Source: JAYQKL01 sp049890195 (GTDB lineage Bacteria > Pseudomonadota > Alphaproteobacteria > RS24). From it: a stretch of 64,000 bases of DNA. Below are positions 54,004-63,119 of the stretch, in pieces. Position 1 is the stretch's first letter; the number at the start of each line of letters is the position of its first letter. Below the pieces are notes generated by a model. That model was given only the letters and a program-made list of their open reading frames with translations. It searched no databases and was not told where the DNA came from. A program made the translations under genes and the position numbers. The stretch covers positions 124,001 through 188,000 of the forward strand of contig JBMHBY010000003.1 in the NCBI GenBank assembly GCA_049890195.1, given 5' to 3'.

Positions 54004-54900
54004 ATGCTTACCCATTTGCAACGCCTCGAAGCCGAATCCATCCACATTATGCGCGAAGTTGTCAGTGAAGCCGAAAACCCGGTGATGCTGTATTCCGTCG
54101 GCAAGGACAGTGCCGTCATGCTGCATCTGGCGATGAAGGCGTTTTACCCCTCCAAACCCCCGTTTCCGCTGCTGCATGTCGATACGGGTTGGAAATTCAA
54201 GGAAATGATCCGGTTCCGCGACACCATCGTCAAGGATCTGGGGCTGGAGCTGTTGACCCACACCAACCCGGAGGGGCTTGCTCAAGGGGTTGGTCCGTTT
54301 ACGCATGGCTCAGCTGTCCATACAGATGTCATGAAAACCCAAGCTCTGAAACAAGCGCTGGACAAATACGGTTTTGACGCCGCATTTGGCGGCGCCCGCC
54401 GGGACGAGGAAAAAAGCCGCGCCAAAGAGCGGGTCTTTTCCTTCCGCTCAGCCCAGCACCGCTGGGACCCGAAGAACCAACGGCCCGAGATCTGGAATCT
54501 TTACAACGCCCGCAAACAGGAAGGCGAAAGCATCCGTGTTTTCCCGCTCTCCAACTGGACCGAGCTGGACATCTGGCAGTACATCTATCTGGAGAACATT
54601 CCGATTGTGCCGCTTTATTTTTCAGACCTGCGCCCGGTTGTCGAGCGGGACGGCACGCTGATAATGGTTGACGATGACCGCCTGCCGCTAGAACCGGGTG
54701 AGACACCGCAGTTGAAATCGGTGCGGTTCCGCACGCTGGGGTGTTACCCGCTGACCGGCGCGGTGGAGAGCACGGCGACATCCTTGGAGGAGATCATCCA
54801 GGAAATGCTGCTGACCAAGACCTCGGAGCGCCAAGGGCGGGTCATTGACCATGACCAGGCCGCCTCAATGGAGAAGAAAAAACAGGAGGGGTATTTCTGA
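54004..54900 (+). CDS. cysD: Sulfate adenylyltransferase subunit 2
   Basis: PP-loop ATPase subunit that forms APS from sulfate and ATP with CysN. 298 aa. PP-loop YSVGKDSAVMLHLA (about 30-43), LLHVDTGWKFKEM, FGGARRDEEKSRAKER and the C-terminal KKKQEGYF are present. The last base of its TGA is the A of the cysNC start, so translation is coupled. Confidence 0.97.
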   Translation: MLTHLQRLEAESIHIMREVVSEAENPVMLYSVGKDSAVMLHLAMKAFYPSKPPFPLLHVDTGWKFKEMIRFRDTIVKDLGLELLTHTNPEGLAQGVGPFTHGSAVHTDVMKTQALKQALDKYGFDAAFGGARRDEEKSRAKERVFSFRSAQHRWDPKNQRPEIWNLYNARKQEGESIRVFPLSNWTELDIWQYIYLENIPIVPLYFSDLRPVVERDGTLIMVDDDRLPLEPGETPQLKSVRFRTLGCYPLTGAVESTATSLEEIIQEMLLTKTSERQGRVIDHDQAASMEKKKQEGYF

Positions 54901-56801
54901 TGGCCCATCAATCCGAACTGATTGCCAGTGACATCAAGGGCTATCTCAAGGCCCATGAAAACAAATCCCTGCTGCGCTTCATCACCTGCGGATCCGTCGA
55001 TGACGGCAAATCGACCCTGATCGGGCGGTTGCTGTATGAGTCGAAAATGATTTTCGAGGATCAGCTTGAGGCACTGGAAAGTGACAGCGTGAAAATGGGC
55101 ACCCAGGCGGGCGATATTGATTTCGCCCTGCTGGTGGACGGGCTGGCCGCCGAGCGCGAGCAGGGCATCACCATCGATGTCGCCTACCGGTTCTTTTCAA
55201 CTGACAAGCGCAAATTCATTGTCGCGGATACGCCCGGTCACGAGCAGTACACCCGCAACATGGCGACCGGCGCCTCAACCGCCCAACTTGCCATTCTTCT
55301 GGTCGATGCCCGCCAAGGCATTTTAACCCAGACACGGCGGCACGCCTTCATCGTGTCGCAGCTTGGCATCAAACAGGTTGTTCTGGCCGTCAACAAGATG
55401 GATCTCATGGATTTTGATGAGGCGACCTACACCAGAATTGTTGAGGAATTCAGCGCCTTTGCCAAGGACTTGGCGTTTGACAGGGTGACCGCCATCCCGA
55501 TGTCGGCCCTGAAGGGTGACAATGTCACCGAGCCGAGCTTCCTGACGCCATGGTATGAGGGGCCGACATTGATGCATTATTTGGAAAGCGTTGAGGTTGA
55601 CGACAGGACACTTGAGCAGCCTTTCCGCATGCCGGTGCAGTGGGTCAACCGGCCGAACCTTGATTTCCGGGGTTTCTCCGGTCAAATTTCCGGCGGCCTT
55701 GTCCGTCCAGGGGATAAGGTGAAAGTCCTGCCCAGCGCCAAGGAAAGCACAATCGCAAGCATTGTCACACAGGACGGCAATCTCGAGGAGGCTGTGGCCG
55801 GTCAATCCGTCACGCTGACGCTGGAGGACGAAATTGACGTTTCCCGCGGCGATGTGATCTCCACTGTCACTCATCCGGCGGAGGTCTCCGATCAATTCGA
55901 GGCCACCATCTTATGGATGTCGGACCAGGAAATGCTGCCGGGCCGGCCCTATCTGTTCAAGCTTGGCGCCAGCACCGCAGCCGCGACCGTCAACCAGCCG
56001 AAATACAAGATCAACATCAACACGATGGAGCACCTTGCCGCAAAGACCCTGGATTTGAACGAGGTTGGGATCTGCACCTTGTCGCTTGACCGCGCCGTCG
56101 CCTATGACCGTTATGCCGACAACCGCGAAATGGGCGGCTTTATCCTGATCGACCGCATGACCAACAACACGGTCGGCATGGGGTTTATCAATTTCGCCCT
56201 GCGCCGCGCCGAGAACATTCATTGGCAGGCTCTGGATATTGACCGCAAGGCCAATGCCGAGCAGAAGGGACAGTCGCCGGCCGTCTTGTGGTTTACCGGC
56301 CTGTCGGGGTCCGGCAAATCAACCATTGCCAATGCCGTGCAGAAGAAGCTCTATGCCCGCGGACGCCATACCTTCCTGCTTGACGGGGACAATGTGCGCC
56401 ACGGACTGAACCGCGACCTTGGATTCACCGATACGGACCGTGTTGAGAACATCCGCAGGGTCGCCGAGGTCTCCGGCCTGATGGTGGATGCCGGCCTGAT
56501 CACATTGGTCTCGTTCATCTCCCCGTTTGCGGCTGAACGGCAACTGGCCCGTGAACGTGTCGGGGATGACTGCTTCCTGGAGATTTATGTGGCCACGCCG
56601 CTTGAAGTGGCGGAGGAGCGCGACCCGAAAGGGCTTTATAAAAAAGCCCGCTCAGGCGACCTCAAGAACTTCACCGGCATTGACAGCCCTTATGAACCGC
56701 CGGAGAACCCGGACATCACTCTGGACACCGTGGCGCTGGATGTGGAGGCGGCGGCCGACGTCGTCATCGCGGCGCTCGAGGACAGGGGGTTCATCAGCTG
56801 A
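54900..56801 (+). CDS. cysNC: Bifunctional sulfate adenylyltransferase subunit 1 / APS kinase
   Basis: 633 aa fusion. The GTPase domain (about 18-235) has GSVDDGKSTL, DTPGHEQYTRN and NKMDLMDF. Two beta-barrel domains follow to about 440, then APS kinase (about 455-633) with P-loop GLSGSGKST (about 467-475) and LDGDNVRHGLNRDLGF. It makes PAPS in the cytosol. The stop overlaps the tetR-like start by one base (TGATG). No cysH or cysQ is visible nearby. Confidence 0.97.
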   Translation: MAHQSELIASDIKGYLKAHENKSLLRFITCGSVDDGKSTLIGRLLYESKMIFEDQLEALESDSVKMGTQAGDIDFALLVDGLAAEREQGITIDVAYRFFSTDKRKFIVADTPGHEQYTRNMATGASTAQLAILLVDARQGILTQTRRHAFIVSQLGIKQVVLAVNKMDLMDFDEATYTRIVEEFSAFAKDLAFDRVTAIPMSALKGDNVTEPSFLTPWYEGPTLMHYLESVEVDDRTLEQPFRMPVQWVNRPNLDFRGFSGQISGGLVRPGDKVKVLPSAKESTIASIVTQDGNLEEAVAGQSVTLTLEDEIDVSRGDVISTVTHPAEVSDQFEATILWMSDQEMLPGRPYLFKLGASTAAATVNQPKYKININTMEHLAAKTLDLNEVGICTLSLDRAVAYDRYADNREMGGFILIDRMTNNTVGMGFINFALRRAENIHWQALDIDRKANAEQKGQSPAVLWFTGLSGSGKSTIANAVQKKLYARGRHTFLLDGDNVRHGLNRDLGFTDTDRVENIRRVAEVSGLMVDAGLITLVSFISPFAAERQLARERVGDDCFLEIYVATPLEVAEERDPKGLYKKARSGDLKNFTGIDSPYEPPENPDITLDTVALDVEAAADVVIAALEDRGFIS

Positions 56802-57385
56802 TGACAACCCGCACAGGCGCCCTGCCGCTGGTTGGAACAGCCTATGTCTGGCTGGCGCGCCACGGCATGGGCAGGTTGACCCTGCGCGCCATTGCGGACG
56901 AAGCCGGCTGCTCCCTCGGCACCTTGACTTATCATTTCCCGGGAAAGGACGATCTGCTCGAGGCCGTTATTGATGTCCACATCATCCCGGTCATGAAAAA
57001 CCTGCCGGTCAAAAACCGCCCGCAGGATCCGCTTGCGGAAATCAAGGATATGGTGAAATCCTATCTGCCCCTGAGCGAGGACATGGACCTTTGGTGGCGG
57101 GCAAGGGTGCATCTGCTCGCCTACCGCGACGCGCATCCCCGCTTGCGCAGCCGCATGCGCAAAGCCCTGCAGGAAAATGAGTCCCATCATTACGGCAAAT
57201 TTGACAGGCTGGTCAGACAAGCCCCGGCTCTGCGCGGGCAAGACCCACAAAAACTCTGCCGGCATTATCTGTTAATGCTGGAAGGGGCCGGCTTAACTAT
57301 GTTACAGCTGAGCATGCCTGAGCGCGCCCAATATGGGGAACCGGTCTTGGCCTGGCTAGATGCGCTGGTTGTGCATGACACGTAA
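56801..57385 (+). CDS. TetR family regulator in the cys operon
   Basis: 194 aa. Helix-turn-helix at about 10-58: GRLTLRAIADEAGCSLGTL then TYHFPGKDDLLEAVID. The C-terminal helical domain is unassigned. It starts on the last base of the cysNC stop, so it is made with the sulfate-activation enzymes. The palindrome at 53919 is a candidate target. It could also serve the downstream phosphatase only. Confidence 0.9.
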   Translation: MTTRTGALPLVGTAYVWLARHGMGRLTLRAIADEAGCSLGTLTYHFPGKDDLLEAVIDVHIIPVMKNLPVKNRPQDPLAEIKDMVKSYLPLSEDMDLWWRARVHLLAYRDAHPRLRSRMRKALQENESHHYGKFDRLVRQAPALRGQDPQKLCRHYLLMLEGAGLTMLQLSMPERAQYGEPVLAWLDALVVHDT

Positions 57386-57400
57386 CATGGGAGCAACGAA

Positions 57401-58231
57401 ATGACGCCTGCCGAAACACGGTTGATTGCCGCCGAATTACCGGCTGATCAGCGGGCCGCGAACCGTCGCCTGTCATTTGATGGAGCCCATAACTTTCGTG
57501 ACATAGGCGGCTATGCCAACCCTTATGGGCAGAGGGTGAAATGGGGGCGGCTGTACCGCTCGGACCGGCTATCGAACTTAAGCGCCGAGGATTTAAAACT
57601 TCTCACTCGTCTTGGTCTGCAAAGTATTATTGACTTACGCTCAAAAGGCGAGCGCGAGTCGGCCCCGTCGCGTCTGCCTGAGGACCATAGCATTGCGACC
57701 CATATTGTCCCGGTTTTCGAGGATGGCGCATTTGTCGACGCCCTGTGGCGTGCGGTTGCCAGCGGCGAGCTGCTGGGCCGCGACCTGCATGACATCATGG
57801 TTGAGGCCAACCGCAATTTCATCACCCGCCACGCAGAGGCGTTTCAAAGCTTCATGCAGATCGTCAGCCAACCGGCGCAGACGCCACTGATGTTTCATTG
57901 CATGGCGGGCAAGGACCGCACAGGTTTTGGCGCCGCGCTCATCTTGTCCATCCTCGGCGTGCCGCGCGAAGAAATATTGTTGGATTATCTGGAGACCAAC
58001 ACGCACCTTGCCGCAAATGCAGAAGAAAAATATCAAGATCTGAAACAACGCGTCGGAACGCATGCCAGCTATGAGGATCTGCGCCCAATTCTTGGGGTGC
58101 ATGAGGATTATCTCAACGCCGCATTTGAAACCATCGGAACAGAATATGGCGGTCTGGAAGACTATTTATCCAAGGCGCTGGGTGTCACGGATGACATGCT
58201 CGCCACCATGCGCGACAATTACCTCGAATAG
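57401..58231 (+). CDS. Tyrosine/dual-specificity protein phosphatase-like protein
   Basis: 276 aa of the COG2365/Y_phosphatase3 family. N-terminal FDGAHNFRDIGGYANPYGQ, GRLYRSDRLSNLS and IIDLRSKGER are present. The active-site loop HCMAGKDRTG has Cys167 and Arg173. Family members dephosphorylate phosphotyrosine or phosphoinositides in some bacteria; the substrate here is unknown. It lies 15 bases after the TetR gene, where a cysQ nucleotidase is common in other cys operons. Confidence 0.88.
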   Translation: MTPAETRLIAAELPADQRAANRRLSFDGAHNFRDIGGYANPYGQRVKWGRLYRSDRLSNLSAEDLKLLTRLGLQSIIDLRSKGERESAPSRLPEDHSIATHIVPVFEDGAFVDALWRAVASGELLGRDLHDIMVEANRNFITRHAEAFQSFMQIVSQPAQTPLMFHCMAGKDRTGFGAALILSILGVPREEILLDYLETNTHLAANAEEKYQDLKQRVGTHASYEDLRPILGVHEDYLNAAFETIGTEYGGLEDYLSKALGVTDDMLATMRDNYLE

Positions 58232-58241
58232 GCCGCGCACC

Positions 58242-59282
58242 TTACGGGCATAAATTCGGCGCCCGCAAATGCACCGCCTCTATTTCCTCCAAAAGCTCTT
58301 CGCTCAACACAACCTCATTCGACGTGACCGCCAGGCGTAGCTGTTCCATGGTTGTGGCGCCGATAATGTTGGAGGTCACAAACGGGCGTGACGTGACGAA
58401 TTTGTTGGCCATTTGCGTCGGCTCAATCCCGTATTTTTCAGCCAAGGCAAGATAGGCGCGGATGGCGTCGTCCGCGCCGGGCGTTTCATAACGTTCCAGG
58501 CGGTCGGCAATCGATTTGCGCGACCCTGCCGGGATATTCCCGTCAAGATATTTGCCGCTCAAAAAGCCCTGCGCCAGCGGTGAATAGGCCAGCAAACCGA
58601 CACCCTCGCGGTGGAAAATCTCGGACCCGCCGGTTTCATAAACGCGGCTCAAAAGATTATAGACGTTTTGCACCGACACCACTTTTTCCTGATTGTTCAG
58701 CTCCGCATAATGCAGGAACTTCATGGTCCCCCACGGGGTTTCATTGGACAGGCCGATGCTGCGGATTTTACCGGCCTTCACATGGCCATCCAAAACCCCG
58801 AGCGTGTCCTCAATGCGGTTGATCTCTTCCGACATGTGCTTGTATCCAAGGCCGCCGAAAAGGTTGATCGGCCGGTCCGGCCAATGCAGCTGATACAGGT
58901 CGATATAATCGGTCTGCAGACGCCGCAGGCTGTTGTGCAGCGCTTCGTCAATCTGCGCGGCGGACAGTTCCGTCGGATCGCCGTTCTCGCGAAACCAGGT
59001 CAGCCCGGAACGCCCCGTCACCTTGGTGGCGAGAATGATTTTGTCGCGCCCGCCGCGCTCTGCAAACCAGTTGCCGATCATGGTTTCCGTCCGCCCCTGC
59101 GTCTCCGCCTCCGGCGGGATCGGATAAAGTTCGGCTGTATCAAAGAAGTTGATGCCCTGGGCAACGGCGTAATCCATCTGCTCAAAGGCCTCCTCTTGGG
59201 TGTTCTGCCGTCCCCACGTCATGGTTCCGAGACAGATTTCCGTCACTTCCATATCCGTGTGACCAAGTTTGTTTTTTTTCAT
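58242..59282 (-). CDS. Aldo/keto reductase
   Basis: 346 aa (beta/alpha)8 NADPH-dependent reductase. Catalytic residues are in FFDTAELYPI (Asp, Tyr), ILATKVTG (Lys) and LYQLHWPD (His). GLSNETPWGTM and the NADPH-binding C-terminus with SRPFVTSNIIGATTMEQL are present. It resembles the Tas-like branch. The start at 59282 follows GGGGGGCG; a longer start at 59294 is less likely. Confidence 0.93.
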   Translation of the reverse strand: MKKNKLGHTDMEVTEICLGTMTWGRQNTQEEAFEQMDYAVAQGINFFDTAELYPIPPEAETQGRTETMIGNWFAERGGRDKIILATKVTGRSGLTWFRENGDPTELSAAQIDEALHNSLRRLQTDYIDLYQLHWPDRPINLFGGLGYKHMSEEINRIEDTLGVLDGHVKAGKIRSIGLSNETPWGTMKFLHYAELNNQEKVVSVQNVYNLLSRVYETGGSEIFHREGVGLLAYSPLAQGFLSGKYLDGNIPAGSRKSIADRLERYETPGADDAIRAYLALAEKYGIEPTQMANKFVTSRPFVTSNIIGATTMEQLRLAVTSNEVVLSEELLEEIEAVHLRAPNLCP

Positions 59283-59373
59283 AACGCCCCCCAAAGTCTG
59301 CGATTATAACTTTTCAATTCCTTTTCTGAAGCTAATATACGAAATGATTTGAATTAATCCAGAGGGGGAAATT

Positions 59374-60138
59374 ATGAGCGACGTTGTTCTGACAGAAGTT
59401 GAAAATGGGGTCATGGTTGTCACCATCAACCGCCCGGAAGCCAAAAACGCCGTTTCCAAGGTTGTCGCGGAACAGGTTGCCGCCGCCATGGACGAATTGG
59501 ATGCGAATGATGACATCAAGGTCGCCATCCTGACCGGAGCCGGCGGCACTTTTTGCTCCGGCATGGACTTGAAAGGCTTTGTCAGCGGTGAACTGCCGAT
59601 GGTTGAAGGCCGCGGCTTCGCCGGCGTGACGGAGGCCCCGCCGAAAAAACCCCTGATTGCAGCGGTTGAAGGCTATGCCTTGGCCGGCGGTCTGGAACTG
59701 GCCATTGCGTGTGACCTGATTGTTGCCGCAGACAACGCCAAATTCGGCATTCCGGAAGTCAAGCGCGGCCTGGCGGCTGCGGCCGGCGGGCTGCTGCGCC
59801 TGCCGCGTCAGGTCAATCCCCGCTTTGCCCTTGAGCTGGCGCTGACCGGGGATTTCATTGACGCCGAACGCGCACTCAGCGCCGGGCTGATCAACAAAAC
59901 CGTGCCGGCGGGCACCGCCCTGGACGCCGCCAAGGAGCTGGCCAGTACCATCAGCGCCAACGGGCCGCTGGCGGTCGCCATCAGCAAGCAAATCATTCTT
60001 GACTCCCATGAATGGACGGAAGCCGAAATGTGGGACAAGCAAAACACCGCTTCACAGGCGGTGTTTGTCAGCGAAGACGCCATTGAAGGCGCCACAGCCT
60101 TTGCCGAAAAACGCCCGCCGCAATGGAAGGGCAGATAG
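59374..60138 (+). CDS. Enoyl-CoA hydratase/isomerase (crotonase) family
   Basis: 254 aa. The oxyanion hole is formed by GGTFCSGMDLKGF and GYALAGGLELAIACDLI. The catalytic-Glu region is FGIPEVKRGLAAAAGGL, with Glu at the first catalytic position; the second usual Glu is replaced by Gly/Ala, as in isomerase or dehalogenase-like members. Precise reaction not assignable. Probably transcribed alone, ending at a hairpin. Confidence 0.9.
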   Translation: MSDVVLTEVENGVMVVTINRPEAKNAVSKVVAEQVAAAMDELDANDDIKVAILTGAGGTFCSGMDLKGFVSGELPMVEGRGFAGVTEAPPKKPLIAAVEGYALAGGLELAIACDLIVAADNAKFGIPEVKRGLAAAAGGLLRLPRQVNPRFALELALTGDFIDAERALSAGLINKTVPAGTALDAAKELASTISANGPLAVAISKQIILDSHEWTEAEMWDKQNTASQAVFVSEDAIEGATAFAEKRPPQWKGR

Positions 60139-60148
60139 GTCGTTCATA

Positions 60149-60180
60149 TCCGGGGACGGTCTGACGCCCCCGGTCATTTT
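60149..60180 (+). terminator. Possible terminator after the crotonase gene
   Basis: Stem CCGGGG/CCCCGG (60150-60155 and 60167-60172) followed by TCATTTT, 11 bases after the stop. It overlaps the first base of the convergent amidase stop. Confidence 0.4.
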
Positions 60181-61661
60181 CAGCCGGCGACAACCGGAGG
60201 CTTTTGGTCGCCCCAGCGCAGCTCCGCCTCAAGCTGATACGCCAAGTCCAGCAGGACCGCTTCCTGACCTGCATTGGCGGCAATCTGCACACCGACCGGC
60301 ATATTTTCTGAACTGAACCCGCCCGGAACCGACATGGCGGTCGTGCCCAAGGCATTGTGTATCGGGGTGTAACTGGCGAAAGACGCCGACCGGTCCATCA
60401 ATGCCTCAGGCGGCAGATCGGCGGTAAAATGGCCAAGTTTCGGTGTCGGAATCGGCGACATGGGCGTCATCCAGGCATCATAAGGCTTCATAAAGACATC
60501 CAAATCCGCCTTCAACCGGATCATGGTCTGCTTGATGAAGGCCGTGTCATCAGCCCCGACCGGTGCAAACATGTCAATCATCTTCAGCGTATTCGGCTCC
60601 AGCAATCCGCTTTGATGCGCCGGCACACCCGTCATCCGCTCGGCCAAAGCCAGCAGGTCACGGGCGCCGCTAGCCCAAATTTTGGTGAACAGCTCCTGAA
60701 ACACCGGGTCGTCATGCGGCGTGGTGTTGACGAGGTCAACCTCGTGCCCAAGCTTCTCGAGGGTTTGGGCCATGGCATCCACAATCCGCCGTGTTTCAGC
60801 ATTGGGTTGAATGTCCCGGACATTATAGGACAAAGCAATCCGGTGCTTTTTGGTGCTGGGCCCCTCCACATAGCCGACGGGCGGCAGGGTTGCGCCGTCA
60901 CCACCCTCCGTCAAGGCCAGCAAGAACGCGCTGTCGCGTACGGTGCGGCTGATGGTGTGCTTCACGGACAGGTCCACCACCCGCTTTTTGTTGTCCTGAC
61001 CGCCAAAGCGCCCGCGGCTCGGCTTGATGCCGAACAAATGGCAGGCGGCGGCCGGGAAGCGGATGGAGCCGCCACCGTCACTGGAGCCGGCCGCCGGCAC
61101 CATGCGCGCGGCGACAGCCGCCGCCGCACCGCCGGACGATCCACCGGTTGAATAGGCCGGATTCCACGGGTTGCGGGACGGGCCGTTCGCCAGCGGCTCG
61201 GTTGTCGGCATCAGACCGAATTCAGGCGTGTTGGTTTTGCCCAGAATGACCACCCCCGTATCCATGACCCGCTCGGTAAACGGGTTGTTCTGGGTCGGGG
61301 TGAAACTTGAGAACAGGCGCGAACCGTTGGTCATCCGCACCCCGGCCAGCGGGTTCAGGTCCTTCAGCAGATAGGGCACACCCGCCAGCGGGCCGGAACG
61401 CCCCTTGGCGATCTGGCGGATGCCGTAATCATAGGATTTGGTCACAACGGCATTGAGCTGAGGGTCAAGCCGGTCTATGCGGTCCATTGCGGCCCGCGCC
61501 ACCTCAAACATCGACACTTCACCGGACTTAATCAGGGCCGCCGTGTCGATCATATCAAGATCTGCAAGACCGGCCTTGGATGCCGCAAAGGATTTTACAC
61601 CCGGCACCATGGTGAAAAAGGTTCCCGCACCAAGCGCGGCCATAAATTTTCTTCTGTTCAT
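60180..61661 (-). CDS. Amidase with twin-arginine signal peptide
   Basis: 493 aa amidase-signature enzyme. The N-terminal Tat motif NRRKFMAAL is followed by a hydrophobic stretch ending FAASK, so it is probably exported folded to the periplasm. The catalytic triad is Lys100 (YLLKDL), cis-Ser175 (STGGSSGG) and Ser199 (GGGSIRFPA). Likely hydrolyses an amide or peptide-like substrate; specificity unknown. The MFS gene lies upstream in the same direction after a gap, suggesting but not proving a shared pathway. Confidence 0.93.
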   Translation of the reverse strand: MNRRKFMAALGAGTFFTMVPGVKSFAASKAGLADLDMIDTAALIKSGEVSMFEVARAAMDRIDRLDPQLNAVVTKSYDYGIRQIAKGRSGPLAGVPYLLKDLNPLAGVRMTNGSRLFSSFTPTQNNPFTERVMDTGVVILGKTNTPEFGLMPTTEPLANGPSRNPWNPAYSTGGSSGGAAAAVAARMVPAAGSSDGGGSIRFPAAACHLFGIKPSRGRFGGQDNKKRVVDLSVKHTISRTVRDSAFLLALTEGGDGATLPPVGYVEGPSTKKHRIALSYNVRDIQPNAETRRIVDAMAQTLEKLGHEVDLVNTTPHDDPVFQELFTKIWASGARDLLALAERMTGVPAHQSGLLEPNTLKMIDMFAPVGADDTAFIKQTMIRLKADLDVFMKPYDAWMTPMSPIPTPKLGHFTADLPPEALMDRSASFASYTPIHNALGTTAMSVPGGFSSENMPVGVQIAANAGQEAVLLDLAYQLEAELRWGDQKPPVVAG

Positions 61662-61718
61662 TGGACTTCCTCCCGCCTCTGCAGACTAGGAGGTGTCGGG
61701 TGCCGGGGCAAGAAAAAG

Positions 61719-62969
61719 CTAACCCGCACGGGACGGCAGACGCATGGCGTAAATCAGCAGGGACGACACCAAGGAAGTCCCCAAAAAGGCGTAGAAAGCG
61801 AAATCATAGGTTCCGGTCAGGCTGTGCACTTCACCGATAAACCTGACAAACACAATCGCCATCAACTGCATGAACGGCGCCATCAAACCAAAGACGGTCC
61901 CGAAGCTCGGCGCGCCGAAAGCCTTGGCCGTCAGCGTTGACCAGACCGGATAAATGCCGCCGACGGCGGCCCCGAAAAACGAGGCGAAACCCAGCAGGCT
62001 GGCAAAGCCGGGTTGCCACAAAAACATCACCAACAGGCCGACATGAAACGCCGCAACCACAGCAAACAAATGGCGGACATCATAATAATCCGCCAAATAG
62101 CCGATGATCAGCTTGCCGGCGACCGCAGACAGGGTCATGCTGGAGATGATGGTGGCGGCCTGCACCGGGCTGAAGCCGATATCAATAAAAAACGGGTATT
62201 TGGAGGTCATGATGGCCTGGTCACTGGCCAACAGCAGGCCGGCGCCAAACACGAGCAGCCAGAAATTACGCTCGCGTGCCAGTTTAGGCAGCGTCCATGC
62301 GCCTGTCTCAGATGCGGCGGCTTCAGTTTTTGTGGCCTCTGCGTCCTGATCAAATTCATCAAACCCCGCAAGATGCTGTGGTTTGGGCCTGGCCCGGATG
62401 AACAGCAAAGACACCAGCACAATCGACAGGGCCGCCCCCCAGCCCAGAATGGGCAGAGCCAAGCGCCAGCCGAAAGACTCAATCAGCCAGATAACGACCG
62501 GCACCATGACAAACCCGCCAGCAGAGGAGGTGACCGACGCAATGCCCAAAGCCCTCCCGCGGCGCTTCATGAACCATTTGGACACCACGGCATTGGCGAC
62601 AAGACCACCGGCACTGCTGACCCCCAGCCCGACCAGCAGGATGATGATGACGAACATGTGGGTTAAATCCTGACTGAGGGACAACAGGGTGAAGCCGGTT
62701 GCAAAGGCCAGCGCCCCGAAGGCAAAAACATATTGCGGCGGATGCCGGTCAATCGCCCGCCCGACAAAAGGCGACCATCCCGCAACACCAAGCAGCATGG
62801 CGATATAGGCATAACTGACGGTCGCGCGGCTGACCCCAAACTCCTGCGTCACCGGAATGACGAAAACCTGATAGCCATAGAAGGTGATCCCGATCATCAG
62901 CATGGCGCAGAAGAAACAGGCGCTCAAAACTATCCACCCCTGATAGACAGGTCGTTTGCTTGTCATCAC
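61719..62969 (-). CDS. MFS transporter (monocarboxylate/oxalate-type)
   Basis: 416 aa with twelve spans. N-terminal YQGWIVLSACFFCAMLMIGI, GVSRATVSYAYIAMLLG, GRAIDRHPP in loop 2-3, and GLVANAVVSKWFMKRRGRALG, a pattern seen in monocarboxylate porter-like MFS proteins. The central loop is charged (DEFDQDAEATKTEAA). Substrate unknown. Same strand as the amidase, 57 bases upstream of it. Confidence 0.9.
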   Translation of the reverse strand: MMTSKRPVYQGWIVLSACFFCAMLMIGITFYGYQVFVIPVTQEFGVSRATVSYAYIAMLLGVAGWSPFVGRAIDRHPPQYVFAFGALAFATGFTLLSLSQDLTHMFVIIILLVGLGVSSAGGLVANAVVSKWFMKRRGRALGIASVTSSAGGFVMVPVVIWLIESFGWRLALPILGWGAALSIVLVSLLFIRARPKPQHLAGFDEFDQDAEATKTEAAASETGAWTLPKLARERNFWLLVFGAGLLLASDQAIMTSKYPFFIDIGFSPVQAATIISSMTLSAVAGKLIIGYLADYYDVRHLFAVVAAFHVGLLVMFLWQPGFASLLGFASFFGAAVGGIYPVWSTLTAKAFGAPSFGTVFGLMAPFMQLMAIVFVRFIGEVHSLTGTYDFAFYAFLGTSLVSSLLIYAMRLPSRAG

Positions 62970-63119
62970 CTCGGCAACCCCTCAACTTGATCCTCGGTCC
63001 AGCCTAGGGGATGGCCTCGGCCGGGTAAAGCCTTTCAGCATTGGCGGCGGGCTTTTTTTGAGTGGACAATCGCGGTGCAGTGAATAACCTTATCAGTGAA
63101 CATTTGAAGGAGAGTTGAC

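Noticed and set aside
63040..63060. Hairpin-like AAAGCC...GGCTTTTTTT upstream of the last gene
   Set aside because: The plus-strand T-run would terminate a transcript, but no plus-strand gene lies upstream (MFS is on the other strand), and the loop is large.
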